Below are positions 1 through 8,952 of a stretch of 64,000 nt of DNA, in pieces. The position numbers and the translations under genes are program-made. Positions within the stretch are counted from its first letter, which is position 1. Each line of letters opens with the position of its first letter. The notes beneath the pieces are model-generated. The model ran no database searches. It was given only the letters and a program-made list of their open reading frames with translations, and was not told the origin of the DNA. The DNA comes from Pseudomonadales bacterium (GTDB taxonomy: Bacteria; Pseudomonadota; Gammaproteobacteria; Pseudomonadales; Ketobacteraceae), in contig JAGUVW010000072.1 in assembly GCA_020062665.1 (NCBI GenBank), positions 28,985 through 92,984 of the forward strand, in the 5' to 3' direction.

Positions 1-776
1 GCCTGATCCTGGTGGCGCTGTACGTGCTGTACGTGGTGGGTCGCGCCCTGCTCAACCCCGCCAGTGCGCCCGGCATGCCCGACGATCATCAGTACGAACG
101 CTCCCTGCTCAGCGATTGCGTGCGTGGTCTGCTGCCGCCCCTGCTGCTGATCGTGGCCGTGCTGGGTTCCATTCTCACCGGCTACTCCACCCCCACCGAA
201 GCCGCTGCCGTGGGTGCCGTGGGCGCTGCCCTGCTGGCCCTGCTGCAGAAACAGCTCACCCGCAAGAACCTGTGGGAGATCATGCTCTCCACCACCAAAA
301 TCACCAGCATGGTGTTTGCCATCCTGATCGGTGCCGCGCTGTTCTCGCTGGTGTTTCGCGGTTTCCACGGCGACGACATGATCCACGACTTTTTCAGCTC
401 CATGCCCGGCGGCGCCTTCACCGCAACACTGCTGGTGATGGTGGTGATCTTCCTGCTGGGGTTCATCCTGGACTTTATCGAGATCACCTTCGTGGTGGTG
501 CCCATCGTGGGGCCCGTGCTGCTGGCCATGGGCGTCGATCCGGTGTGGCTGGGGGTGATGATCGCGCTGAATCTGCAGACATCATTCCTGACGCCGCCAT
601 TCGGCTTTGCACTGTTCTATTTGCGGGGCGTGGTGCCGGAATCGGTTCCCACCTCGACAATTTACCGGGGCGTGATACCGTTTATTGTGATGCAGCTCCT
701 GACAATGGGGATTGTGGCACTTTTACCTTCACTGGCGACATGGTTGCCGGATATAGTTTATAACTCAGTGCAGTAA
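1..776 (+). CDS. TRAP transporter large permease (DctM-type), 5' truncated
   Basis: C-terminal about 258 residues of a very hydrophobic inner-membrane protein; the frame is open from base 3, so the true start lies before the window. Several membrane helices are visible. A segment of the type GYSTPTEAAAVGAVGA (about residues 60-75) is typical of the DctM / TRAP large subunit, as is the late stretch LQTSFLTPPFGFALFYLRGV. TRAP transporters take up organic acids, driven by a sodium or proton gradient, using a periplasmic binding protein. A DctP-type binding protein is encoded nearby at 1243-2349 on the opposite strand, so the two may serve one transporter. The small DctQ subunit would be expected upstream, outside the window. 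The family call is firm; the substrate is unknown. Confidence 0.9.
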   Translation, partial: LILVALYVLYVVGRALLNPASAPGMPDDHQYERSLLSDCVRGLLPPLLLIVAVLGSILTGYSTPTEAAAVGAVGAALLALLQKQLTRKNLWEIMLSTTKITSMVFAILIGAALFSLVFRGFHGDDMIHDFFSSMPGGAFTATLLVMVVIFLLGFILDFIEITFVVVPIVGPVLLAMGVDPVWLGVMIALNLQTSFLTPPFGFALFYLRGVVPESVPTSTIYRGVIPFIVMQLLTMGIVALLPSLATWLPDIVYNSVQ

Positions 777-794
777 GACAGGCGGATCCTGACA

Positions 795-1205
795 ATGGAC
801 GAACAAGAAAAGCTCGACGACACCCCCAGCCCGAACGGCGAACTGGCCCTGCAGACCATCGCCATGCCGGCGGATGCCAACGCCGACGGCGATATCTTCG
901 GTGGCTGGCTGGTGTCGCAGATGGATCTGGCCGGTGCCGTAACCGCCAACCGGCTGGCCCGGGGCCGGGTCGCCACCGTGGCCATCGATTCCATGGTATT
1001 CCTGCGGCCGGTGGCGGTGGGCTCCGTGATCAGCTGCTACACCGACGTGCTCAACATCGGCCGCAGCTCCATCACCATCCTGGTGGAAGTCTGGGCCCAG
1101 CACCATTCCGATCGCGAATGCCGCAAGGTCACCGAAGGCCAGTTCACCTTTGTGGCCATCGACGAAAACCGCCGCACCCGCGTCGTCCCACGCAGCACCA
1201 CCTGA
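795..1205 (+). CDS. YciA-like acyl-CoA thioesterase (hotdog fold)
   Basis: A 136-residue protein of the size expected for the YciA / cytosolic acyl-CoA hydrolase family. The hallmark segment is ANADGDIFGGWLVSQMD (about residues 28-44), where the Asp and the GGW turn belong to the hotdog-fold active site. VDFxxP-like spacing follows in AIDSMVFLRPVAVGS. Members hydrolyse acyl-CoA thioesters to free acids and CoA in the cytoplasm. It starts at ATG 795, 18 bases after the permease gene, and may be cotranscribed with it. The C-terminal tail is short and basic, as in YciA. The physiological acyl chain cannot be read from the sequence. Confidence 0.88.
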   Translation: MDEQEKLDDTPSPNGELALQTIAMPADANADGDIFGGWLVSQMDLAGAVTANRLARGRVATVAIDSMVFLRPVAVGSVISCYTDVLNIGRSSITILVEVWAQHHSDRECRKVTEGQFTFVAIDENRRTRVVPRSTT

Positions 1206-1230
1206 CCACGGCTGAAACGGTCTTCAGCGA

Positions 1231-1258
1231 CCGGCAGACACCTCAGGGTGCCTGTCGG
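1231..1258. terminator. Possible bidirectional hairpin between convergent genes
   Basis: An imperfect stem (CCGGCAGACACC, loop TCAG, GGTGCCTGTCGG) lies between the convergent thioesterase and DctP genes and overlaps the last codons of the latter. Two positions need G-U pairing and there is no clear U tract, so terminator function is only plausible. Confidence 0.35.
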
Positions 1259-2349
1259 GTCTGCAGGAAGGCTTCTTCGGAAATGCGGGTGTAAGGTTCC
1301 ACATCCCGGCGAAAGGCATCGAAGGATTCATAGATTGCCTTCGCATCCGCATCGGCCGCAATCACCTCACTGATCACCTGATCCGACGCACTGCGCAGCG
1401 CCGCCAGCACATCATCCGGCAGGCGCCGCAGCTGCACGCCGTGCTTGTCCACCAGCTCTTTCAGTGCCGCGTTGTTGCGCGCCGTATATTCATCCAGCAT
1501 GTCCTGATTCACCGCGCGGGCGGCATGGGTGACGATGGCCTGCAGATCCGGCGGCAGGGAATCCCAGGCGCTCTGGTTCATGATGAATTCCAGCATGGCG
1601 CCGGGCTCGTGCCAGCCGGGGTAATAATAGTACTTGGCCACCTTGTGCAGACCGAAGGTGAGATCGTTGTAAGGCCCCACCCACTCGGTGGCGTCGATGG
1701 AACCGGTCTGCAGCGCGGTGAAGATGTCACCGCCAGGCAGGGTCACCGGCACACCGCCGATGCGCTGGAACACCTCGCCCGCCAATCCGGGGATGCGCAT
1801 CTTCAGTCCCTGCAGATCCGCCACGCTGGTGATTTCCTGCTTGAACCAGCCCGCCATCTGCACACCGGTGCTGCCGCCGGCGAACGGCACCAGATTGTAT
1901 TTGGCGTAGAGTTTGCGCCACAGCTCCAGACCGCCGCCGTAGTGGAGCCAGCCATTCATTTCCTGGGCATTCATGCCGAAAGGCACCGCTGTCATGAACT
2001 GCGAGGCGGGAATCTTGCCCTTCCAGTAGTAGGCGGCGCCGTGACCCATCTCGGCCGCACCACCTGCAACCGCATCGAACACGCCCATGGCCGGCACCAG
2101 CTCGTTGGCGCCATAGACCTTCACCTGCAGGCGACCGTTACTCATATCGTTGACGATACGGGCGAAGTTTTCCGGCGCGGCCCCCAGGCCAGGGAAGTTC
2201 TTGGGCCAAGTGGTGACGAGTTTCCAGTGGTAGGTTTTCTGGGGGACGCTGTCGCCGGATGTGGCGGCCGGCTTGTCACACTCCTGGCCGCAGGCACTCA
2301 GCAGCAGGCCCAGCAGCACCGCCAGAGGCGCCAAAAGGATCCGTTTCAT
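1243..2349 (-). CDS. TRAP transporter solute-binding lipoprotein (DctP family)
   Basis: 368 residues from ATG 2349. This start gives a clean lipoprotein signal (MKRILLAPLAVLLG, lipobox LSAC at about residues 17-20) and has GGAG six bases upstream; the frame is open further upstream but that extension looks non-coding. The mature part begins with a WKLVTTWPKNFPGLG strand, and MRIPGLAGEVF and ALQTGSIDATEW segments (about residues 165-215) are typical of TRAP binding proteins of the TakP/2-oxo-acid-like branch. It would capture an organic acid outside the inner membrane and deliver it to a DctQM permease, probably the one at the start of the window. The ligand is inferred only from family resemblance. 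Upstream is a large inverted repeat, then uvrD. Confidence 0.88.
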   Translation of the reverse strand: MKRILLAPLAVLLGLLLSACGQECDKPAATSGDSVPQKTYHWKLVTTWPKNFPGLGAAPENFARIVNDMSNGRLQVKVYGANELVPAMGVFDAVAGGAAEMGHGAAYYWKGKIPASQFMTAVPFGMNAQEMNGWLHYGGGLELWRKLYAKYNLVPFAGGSTGVQMAGWFKQEITSVADLQGLKMRIPGLAGEVFQRIGGVPVTLPGGDIFTALQTGSIDATEWVGPYNDLTFGLHKVAKYYYYPGWHEPGAMLEFIMNQSAWDSLPPDLQAIVTHAARAVNQDMLDEYTARNNAALKELVDKHGVQLRRLPDDVLAALRSASDQVISEVIAADADAKAIYESFDAFRRDVEPYTRISEEAFLQTRQAP

Positions 2350-2440
2350 GGGGGACTCCGTGAAAGACTTGTCGGGAAAGCCTGCAAGGGTGGGGAAAGC
2401 GCGGGCCGGCGTCAAGGGTGAACCGGCAGCGGGGCTTACT

Positions 2441-2551
2441 TGCATCAGGTGGGGCTGCAGTTCAGGACACGCTTCAAGCCCATCCATGGGACGCTCAACA
2501 GCGGCCATCCATGGCCGCCGATGGTCCTGAACTGCAGCCCCACCTGATGCA
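2441..2551. repeat. Perfect 28-bp inverted repeat with nested palindromes
   Basis: The left arm (2441-2468, beginning TGCATCAGGTGGGGCTGCAG) and right arm (2524-2551) are exact reverse complements over 28 bp. The 55-base spacer holds two smaller palindromes: CCCAT-CC-ATGGG (about 2480-2491) and GCGGCCAT-CC-ATGGCCGC (about 2501-2518). The element sits between the uvrD stop (2568) and the dctP start (2349), both read leftward. It could form a cruciform or long RNA hairpin acting as the uvrD terminator, or be a dispersed palindromic element. No second copy was noticed in the window. Confidence 0.9.
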
Positions 2552-2567
2552 AACTGATTTTGAGCGT

Positions 2568-4784
2568 TTAAAGCATTTCCAGCCGCGCGTACTGCGCCAC
2601 CAGCCGCTTCTCGCCGACGCCGGCAAAATTCACCCGCACCTGGGCATTGGGGCCCTGGCCTTCACACCCCATGATCACGCCATCGCCAAACTTGGGATGC
2701 CGCACCGAACGCCCCAGCTGGTAGGGCGAATCTGCCGCCTGCATCCGCGCGCCACCGTAACTGCGCACCGGCTCCCGCACGCCGCTGCGCCCACCACTAT
2801 AACTGTTATCACTGGATGACATGGGCCGGGTGATACGCGCTGCCGCCCGCACTTCCTGCAGCAGGTGTAGCGGAATCTCGCGAATAAAGCGCGACGGCGC
2901 GTGCAGCGCCTCAGTACCATAGATGCGCCGGCTTTCCGCATAAGTCAGATAGAGCTTTTTCATCGCCCGCGTGATGCCCACGTAGGCCAGACGGCGTTCC
3001 TCTTCCATGCGGCCAGGATCATCGACCGATTGCATGGACGGGAACAGGCCCTCCTCCACGCCGGCCATGAACACGATGGGAAACTCCAGCCCTTTGGCAG
3101 AATGCAGTGTCATCATCTGCACCGAATCCTCGTCCGCATCCGCCTGGGTTTCGCCGGCCTCCAGCGCAGCGTGATCCAGAAACGCAGCCAGTGAGGGGCT
3201 GTCCTGATCCAGCGACGCCTCGAATTCCGCGCAGGCGTTGATCAGTTCCTTCAGGTTCTCGGCCCGCGCCTCGCCGCGATCATCCTTTTCATTCTGATGG
3301 AACGTCAGCAGGCCGGTGCCGTGGATGACACGCTCTGCCTGTTCCGCCAGACCGACGCCGCGGGTTTCCTGATCCAGCTGTTCGATCAGCGCCAGAAAAC
3401 CTTTCAGCGCGTTCGCCGCCTTGGTGGCCAATTCCTTGTGATGCAGAATCTGCAGGCTCGCCTGCCACAGCGGCACTTTCAGTTCCCGCGCCACCGCGCG
3501 AATGCGCTCGATGGATTTGTCGCCCAGGCCGCGGGTGGGCGTGTTGACCACACGCTCGAACGCCGCATCATCATCCCGGTGCTGCAGCAAGCGCAGATAC
3601 GCCAGCGCGTTCTTGATTTCCGCCCGCTCGAAAAAGCGGTGGCCACCGTAAATGCGATACGCAATGCTGGCACGCAGCATGGCTTCTTCCAACACCCGCG
3701 ACTGCGCGTTCGATCGATACAAAATTGCAATATCGTCTCGCCGAAAACCCTGCTGCAGCGCCTGCTGGATACGCTCGGCGATGAAACGCGCTTCATCCAC
3801 TTCGTTGAAGCCGGCGTACACCGAAATCGGCTCGCCCTCATCGCCGGTCGTCCACAGATTCTTGCCCAGGCGATCACGATTGTGCGCGATCACGCCGTTG
3901 GCAGCGTTGAGAATCACCGAGGTCGAGCGGTAATTCTGCTCCAGCTTCACCACCTCGGTGCGGCCGAAGTCATCGCCGAACTGGCGGATATTCTCGATGC
4001 GGGCGCCGCGCCAGCCGTAGATGGACTGATCGTCATCGCCGACAATGGTGATGCCGGTGTGGCCGTCGTTGCCCACCAGCACCCGCAGCCAGGCGTACTG
4101 GATACGGTTGGTATCCTGGAATTCGTCCACCAGCACATGGCGGAAGCGCTGGCGATAATGCTGCAGCAACGCCGGCTGCTTCAGCCACAACTCATGGCTG
4201 CGCAACAGCAGCTCGGCAAAATCCACCATGCCGCCGGTGTCGCAGGCGTCCTGATATTGCTGGTAGATGGTGAGCAGGGTTTTCTGGTGCGGATCGCCAA
4301 AAGTATCGATGTGCTCGGCGCGCAGCCCCTCATCTTTATTGCTGTTGATGAATGCCTGGGCCTGCTTGGGTGGCCAGCGGGTTTCGTCCAGCTCCAGCGT
4401 GCGGATGATGCGCTTCACCAGCCGCAGCTGATCGTCACTGTCCAGAATCTGGAAATTCTGGGGTAGTTTGGCCTCCTGCCAGTGCAGCCGCAGCAGACGG
4501 TGTGCTATACCGTGGAACGTGCCGACCCACATCGCGCCCAGGGGCGCGCGCAGCAGATCTTCGATGCGATGTCGCATCTCCGCCGCCGCCTTGTTGGTGA
4601 ACGTCACCGCCAGAATATTGTGCGGCGCCAGCTGCCGTGCCTGGATCAGCCACGCGATGCGATGCACCAGCACCCGCGTCTTGCCGCTACCGGCCCCGGC
4701 CAGCACCAACAAACGCTGGGCATCCGACGCCACCGCCTGACGCTGTGCACTGTTAAGATGATTGAGAATGGAATCTGCAGACAT
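2568..4784 (-). CDS. uvrD: DNA helicase II, UvrD
   Basis: 738 residues from ATG 4784 (M-S-A-D-S-I-L); E. coli UvrD is 720. The start is placed so that LNxxQRxAV lies about 8 residues in, as in UvrD. The Walker A motif LAGAGSGKTRVL is near residues 25-36. VDEFQDTN (motif II), GDDDQSIYGWRGA (motif III), QNYRST (motif IV) and TLHSAKGLEFP (motif V) are all present, with VGITRA (motif VI). The C-terminal YQLGRSVRHPKFGDGVIMG part matches the tudor-like tail of UvrD rather than Rep. It is an ATP-dependent 3'-5' superfamily 1A helicase acting in nucleotide excision and mismatch repair. It appears monocistronic, ending at the inverted repeat at 2441-2551. Confidence 0.95.
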   Translation of the reverse strand: MSADSILNHLNSAQRQAVASDAQRLLVLAGAGSGKTRVLVHRIAWLIQARQLAPHNILAVTFTNKAAAEMRHRIEDLLRAPLGAMWVGTFHGIAHRLLRLHWQEAKLPQNFQILDSDDQLRLVKRIIRTLELDETRWPPKQAQAFINSNKDEGLRAEHIDTFGDPHQKTLLTIYQQYQDACDTGGMVDFAELLLRSHELWLKQPALLQHYRQRFRHVLVDEFQDTNRIQYAWLRVLVGNDGHTGITIVGDDDQSIYGWRGARIENIRQFGDDFGRTEVVKLEQNYRSTSVILNAANGVIAHNRDRLGKNLWTTGDEGEPISVYAGFNEVDEARFIAERIQQALQQGFRRDDIAILYRSNAQSRVLEEAMLRASIAYRIYGGHRFFERAEIKNALAYLRLLQHRDDDAAFERVVNTPTRGLGDKSIERIRAVARELKVPLWQASLQILHHKELATKAANALKGFLALIEQLDQETRGVGLAEQAERVIHGTGLLTFHQNEKDDRGEARAENLKELINACAEFEASLDQDSPSLAAFLDHAALEAGETQADADEDSVQMMTLHSAKGLEFPIVFMAGVEEGLFPSMQSVDDPGRMEEERRLAYVGITRAMKKLYLTYAESRRIYGTEALHAPSRFIREIPLHLLQEVRAAARITRPMSSSDNSYSGGRSGVREPVRSYGGARMQAADSPYQLGRSVRHPKFGDGVIMGCEGQGPNAQVRVNFAGVGEKRLVAQYARLEML

Positions 4785-5125
4785 GGCGCGCATTGTAGCG
4801 TCCACTGCCGCAAAGCGCGAAACATAATAAAAAACCAGCGTTTCTGCCCCCTTTATCTCTAAAGAAGGGCGGATCTGCCAAAAATCAGGCGATTGGCGGC
4901 CAATTGAAAAAAATGTTCCAGGAAAATTTCACGTTCTGTAAATAAACGTATATATTTTTTGCTAACCAAAGTGCGAAGGTGCGTCTATTGGTCGGGTAAA
5001 CAACGAGATAACAAGAAAGTACCTGGATTGCTCCGCTTCTTAACTCCTCCTTTCTTGCTGTCCCTCCCTCCGGTTCATGCGCTGTTTGGTCTCAATAAAA
5101 ACAAACTGAATGGAGTTTGACTCTG
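4785..5125. other. Intergenic region, divergent promoters of uvrD and the DUF1302 gene
   Basis: About 340 bases, clearly AT-richer than the genes around it. It must hold the promoters of uvrD (leftward) and the DUF1302 gene (rightward). An 8-bp inverted repeat (CAAGAAAG at 5012-5019, CTTTCTTG at 5050-5057) may form a leader stem-loop before the DUF1302 gene. TATATA near 4948 is a possible -10 element, but no convincing -35 partner was found. A ribosome-binding site TGGAG lies at 5111-5115. No gene was seen here. Confidence 0.45.
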
Positions 5126-7255
5126 ATGGCAAATCACAACCCCTTCAAGGTGAGCGCCCTGGCAGCCGCGATTGCAGCCGCTGGCGTCGCGACACCGGTC
5201 TATGCGTTGTTTGATTATGAAGAAGGCGATTTCAAGGTGCAGGTGGACGCCAACGTGTCCATCGGAGCCGGCTGGCGTGCAGATGATCTCGATTATCGTT
5301 ATGTGGGCAATGCCAACGCCACCGCCGCATTCCTGGATGGCAGGAATCCCAACAACTATCGCCAACCGGATACCAGCTCCATTGATAACGCCGACCAAAA
5401 CTGGAAAAAGGGTTCAACTTATTCCGAGGTGGTGAAGGCGATTGTCGAAGTCGAAATGAACTACAAGAACTACGGCGCCTTCGTTCGCGGCAGAACATTC
5501 TATGACCATCGCATCATCAACGGCGACGGCGTAACAGATCGGGCTACTTTCTATCCCAGCCCAGACAACGGCAATTCCTATGAGCCGGTTCAAAGTACCG
5601 GCACCGGCGGCGAAATCCTCGACGCTTTCGTTTGGGGCGACTGGTGGGTTGCCGACCGCCCGTTGAACGTGCGCCTGGGTAAGCAGGTGATCAGCTGGGG
5701 TGAAGGTCTGTTCTTCGCTAACGGCATCAACACCATCAACCCGGTGGACGTAAACGCGTTGCTCGCACCCGGCTCCGAGCTGAAGGAAGCCCTGATTCCT
5801 GTGGAATCCCTATTTGGCTCCTTCGGTATCACCGACAACCTGAGCGTTGAAGCGTTTTACCAGTTCAAGTGGCGCGAAACACAGGCGCCCGATTGCGGCA
5901 CCTTCTTTTCGACCAGCGATCTGGTTGGACCTGGCTGCTATGCTGGGTTCTATGCGGGTGGGCTTGAAGCGGGAGCCCCCAGCTCACAGTACGTTCGACT
6001 GCCTCGTGGTAACGATATTGAAGGCAGTGATGATGACCAATACGGCTTAGCATTGCGTTACCTGATCGAACCCATCGGCACTGAAGTAGCTTTCTATCAC
6101 ATCCGCTACAACTCCAGACTGCCAGTGGTCAGTGGTACCGCCGGAGACTTCTCAAATACGACAGATCGCGCGACCATTCAAACCGTCGCCTACCTGCAGC
6201 GTGACGCCGCGATCGATGCTGCACTGGGCCCCCTGGCTGCGCTGTATGATTCTTCCGCCTGGGCTCCCAATCTGGTGGGCACTGACGGCAGTAACCTGGC
6301 GGTAAGGGATGCGCTGATCAGCACTGCTTCGCTGCTGCCAGGTATTGGCAGCCTGACCACATTCCTGGCCTCCAACCCTCTCAGTCCTTATTTCGGCAAT
6401 GCTGCAGCTGCCCAGGCAGTTGCAACCCAGTTTGCAAGAGCCTTTGGCGGGCAGCAGGGCGCACTGCTTCTGCCTTATGGTGAATACAACGTCGACTACC
6501 CTGACGACATCCGCCTGTGGGGCTTCAGCTTCAATACCAACATCGATTTCGGTCTGCCCGGTGGCGAGACAGCGGTTTCAGGTGAAATCAGCTATCGCGA
6601 AAACCAGCCCATGCAGATTGAAGACTCGGTCACTCTGACTGCTGCGATTGGTCTTCCCTCGCAATATTGCGCGGATGCCGGATTCGATTGCTATCAGGTG
6701 TACGAAGCAGGCGACTACATGCCGGGCTACATCCGTGAGGAGTTCTGGCAGGCCGAATTTGCCTTCATACACTTCTTCGAACGCGTTCTGGGTGCCGACC
6801 GCTGGACTGCCATCCTGAATATGGCCTACAACTACGCCACCATTCCGGACAAAGACGTGCTGCTTATGAACAGCACTTACAACGCAGACCCAACCAACCC
6901 ATACTCACCTGGCAGCCTGTATACGCCGGTATTCAGCGTGGAAGGCGCCGGAAGCTATTACCCCACCAACAATTCCTGGGGTTATCGCATGCGCTTCGCG
7001 GGTGACTACAGCAACGTGTTTGCCGGCATCAACCTGCGTCCGTCCATCAGCTTCAACCACGACGTACAAGGCGTAACACCGGGCCCGATGTCCAACTTCC
7101 TGGAAGACCGCAAGTCCGTCGGTCTGGCGCTGGAAGCGGACTACCTCAACACTTACGTCATGAAAGTGGGCTACACCGACTTCTTCGGTGCTGAACCATT
7201 CAACCAATTGGCTGACCGGGACTTCTACTCCCTCAGTTTGTCTGCTTCGTTCTAA
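5126..7255 (+). CDS. DUF1302 family outer-membrane protein
   Basis: 709 residues from ATG 5126, preceded by TGGAG ten bases upstream; a TTG nine bases earlier in frame is less likely. A signal peptide ends near AAGVATPVYA (about residue 28). The mature protein starts ALFDYEEGDFKVQVDANVS and carries WGEGLFFANGINTINPVD (near residue 195), a strongly conserved stretch in DUF1302 proteins. The remainder alternates aromatic-rich strands and ends with a terminal Phe (SLSASF), as in barrel proteins. DUF1302 genes usually sit beside DUF1329 genes, as here. The pair is often found in lipid-, sterol- or hydrocarbon-using bacteria, but its biochemical role is not established. Probably surface located; substrate unknown. 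Confidence 0.82.
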   Translation: MANHNPFKVSALAAAIAAAGVATPVYALFDYEEGDFKVQVDANVSIGAGWRADDLDYRYVGNANATAAFLDGRNPNNYRQPDTSSIDNADQNWKKGSTYSEVVKAIVEVEMNYKNYGAFVRGRTFYDHRIINGDGVTDRATFYPSPDNGNSYEPVQSTGTGGEILDAFVWGDWWVADRPLNVRLGKQVISWGEGLFFANGINTINPVDVNALLAPGSELKEALIPVESLFGSFGITDNLSVEAFYQFKWRETQAPDCGTFFSTSDLVGPGCYAGFYAGGLEAGAPSSQYVRLPRGNDIEGSDDDQYGLALRYLIEPIGTEVAFYHIRYNSRLPVVSGTAGDFSNTTDRATIQTVAYLQRDAAIDAALGPLAALYDSSAWAPNLVGTDGSNLAVRDALISTASLLPGIGSLTTFLASNPLSPYFGNAAAAQAVATQFARAFGGQQGALLLPYGEYNVDYPDDIRLWGFSFNTNIDFGLPGGETAVSGEISYRENQPMQIEDSVTLTAAIGLPSQYCADAGFDCYQVYEAGDYMPGYIREEFWQAEFAFIHFFERVLGADRWTAILNMAYNYATIPDKDVLLMNSTYNADPTNPYSPGSLYTPVFSVEGAGSYYPTNNSWGYRMRFAGDYSNVFAGINLRPSISFNHDVQGVTPGPMSNFLEDRKSVGLALEADYLNTYVMKVGYTDFFGAEPFNQLADRDFYSLSLSASF

Positions 7256-7275
7256 GTCGAGGGGGGAACTACGAC

Positions 7276-8655
7276 ATGGAAATGACAACAATGTTCAAGA
7301 AGAAAATACTGGCGGCTGCCCTGGTGGCCGCGAGCCTGGCCGCGGCGCCCGCCATGGCCAAGGTCGATGCGGCGGAAGTCGCGAAACTGGGTAACGAGCT
7401 GACGCCTACCGGTGCGGAAAAAGCTGGCAATGCAGCCGGCACCATTCCTGCCTGGGATGGTGGCATCAAGCAGCCGCCTGCGTGCTACAAGGGTGGCGAT
7501 TTCCTCTGCAACCCGTTCCCGGATGACAAGCCGCTGTTCGTGATCACTGCCCAGAACATGGAGCAGTACAAGGCCAACCTGACACCCGGCCAGATGGCGA
7601 TGATGAAGAAGTATCCCGACACCTACCGGATGCCGGTTTACCAGACCCGCCGTTCCCATGCAGTGCCGGATTTCGTGGCAGAGCGGACCAAGAAAAACGC
7701 CGTCGAAACCGAGACCGTGGGCAACACCGGACTGAAGGGCCTGAACCTTCAGGGCTATCCCTTCCCGATCCCCAAAAACGGCCTGGAAGTGATCTGGAAC
7801 CATATCGGTCGCTACCGCGGCAGCAGCCTGGAGCGCACCATTGGCCAGGTCACCCCGCAGGCGAACGGCGTTTACAGCATGGTGATGTTCAAGGATCAGG
7901 TCGCGGTGCGTAACACGCTCACCGATATCCAGCCCGGCGAGGAAGAGAACGTCATGTTCTACTTCAAGCAGCAGGTGGTGGCGCCTGCCCGTCTGGCCGG
8001 TAACGTGCTGCTGGTACACGAGACCATCGACCAGGTGAAGGAACCCCGTCTGGCCTGGATCTACAACGCCGGCCAGCGCCGCGTACGTCGCGCTCCCCAG
8101 GTCGCCTATGACGGCCCGGGTACTGCGTCCGATGGCATGCGGACTTCCGACAACTTCGACCTGTACAACGGCGCGCCCGATCGCTATGAGTGGACGCTGG
8201 TGGGCAAGAAGGAGATGTACATCCCCTACAACTCCTACAAGCTGGACGAAAAGGGCCTGAAGTACGACGACATGATCAAGCCCGGCCACATCAACCAGGA
8301 TCTGGCCCGTTACGAGCTGCACCGGGTCTGGGTGGTTGAAGCCAAGCTGCGTCAGGGTACCCGCCATATCTACGCCCAGCGTAACTTCTTCATCGACGAG
8401 GATAGCTGGGTAGCCTCTGCCATCGATCATTACGATGGCCGTGGCAACCTGTGGCGCGTCGCTGAGTCCCACAACATGTACTACTACAACGGCGGTGTAT
8501 CCGGCTACGCGCTGGAAACCCTGTACGACCTCAACGCCGGCCGTTACCTGGCACTGGGCTTCGAAAACGAAGAAGCCAAGGGTGCGAACTGGGATGTGAA
8601 GTTCTCCAAGGTGGAGTTCAAGCCCAACGCCCTGCGTCAGGAAGGCGTCCGCTGA
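7276..8655 (+). CDS. DUF1329 family exported protein
   Basis: 459 residues from ATG 7276, preceded by a strong GAGGGGGGAA ribosome-binding site; an in-frame ATG at 7291 would still leave a signal peptide. The signal sequence FKKKILAAALVAASLAAAPAMA precedes a mature region with GNAAGTIPAWDGG, a stretch typical of DUF1329. The family is thought to have a LolB/LppX-like fold that binds lipids, so a role in carrying hydrophobic material across the periplasm to or from the DUF1302 partner is reasonable inference. It is 20 bases from the DUF1302 gene and clearly in one operon. A strong terminator follows at 8681. Confidence 0.85.
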   Translation: MEMTTMFKKKILAAALVAASLAAAPAMAKVDAAEVAKLGNELTPTGAEKAGNAAGTIPAWDGGIKQPPACYKGGDFLCNPFPDDKPLFVITAQNMEQYKANLTPGQMAMMKKYPDTYRMPVYQTRRSHAVPDFVAERTKKNAVETETVGNTGLKGLNLQGYPFPIPKNGLEVIWNHIGRYRGSSLERTIGQVTPQANGVYSMVMFKDQVAVRNTLTDIQPGEEENVMFYFKQQVVAPARLAGNVLLVHETIDQVKEPRLAWIYNAGQRRVRRAPQVAYDGPGTASDGMRTSDNFDLYNGAPDRYEWTLVGKKEMYIPYNSYKLDEKGLKYDDMIKPGHINQDLARYELHRVWVVEAKLRQGTRHIYAQRNFFIDEDSWVASAIDHYDGRGNLWRVAESHNMYYYNGGVSGYALETLYDLNAGRYLALGFENEEAKGANWDVKFSKVEFKPNALRQEGVR

Positions 8656-8680
8656 AATCAGCCTGTGCGCTGCAAAACCA

Positions 8681-8704
8681 AGGGGTGCTTCGGCACCCCT
8701 TTTT
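8681..8704 (+). terminator. Rho-independent terminator of the DUF1302-DUF1329 operon
   Basis: A perfect 8-bp stem AGGGGTGC, loop TTCG, GCACCCCT is followed by TTTT. It lies 25 bases after the DUF1329 stop. The UUCG tetraloop on a GC-rich stem is a classic intrinsic terminator. Confidence 0.93.
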
Positions 8705-8761
8705 CATTCCGGCCAGAACGTGACCAAACCTACACACCACTAAACAGTCTGTAACAGTTGT

Positions 8762-8775
8762 TTATGGCACCATAA
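8762..8775. promoter_or_regulatory. Short palindrome in the leader of the coiled-coil protein gene
   Basis: TTATGG-CA-CCATAA is a perfect 6+2+6 palindrome within the 248-base gap between the terminator at 8704 and the gene at 8953. It could be an operator, but no regulator is adjacent. Nothing else was recognised in this gap. Confidence 0.3.
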
Positions 8776-8952
8776 GACCATGGACAAACTCCCCCGGGCC
8801 ATTGTCCCTTGCACTGGCGAAAGGGGGGAATTATTCTGGGGCGTGACGCACCTCACAATAATGAAACAGCGCAGTGGCTGGCATTTCCGACACTTTTTAC
8901 GCCACCAACGAGCGCCCGATACGACAATAACTAAAAAGAACTTGAAGTCATC

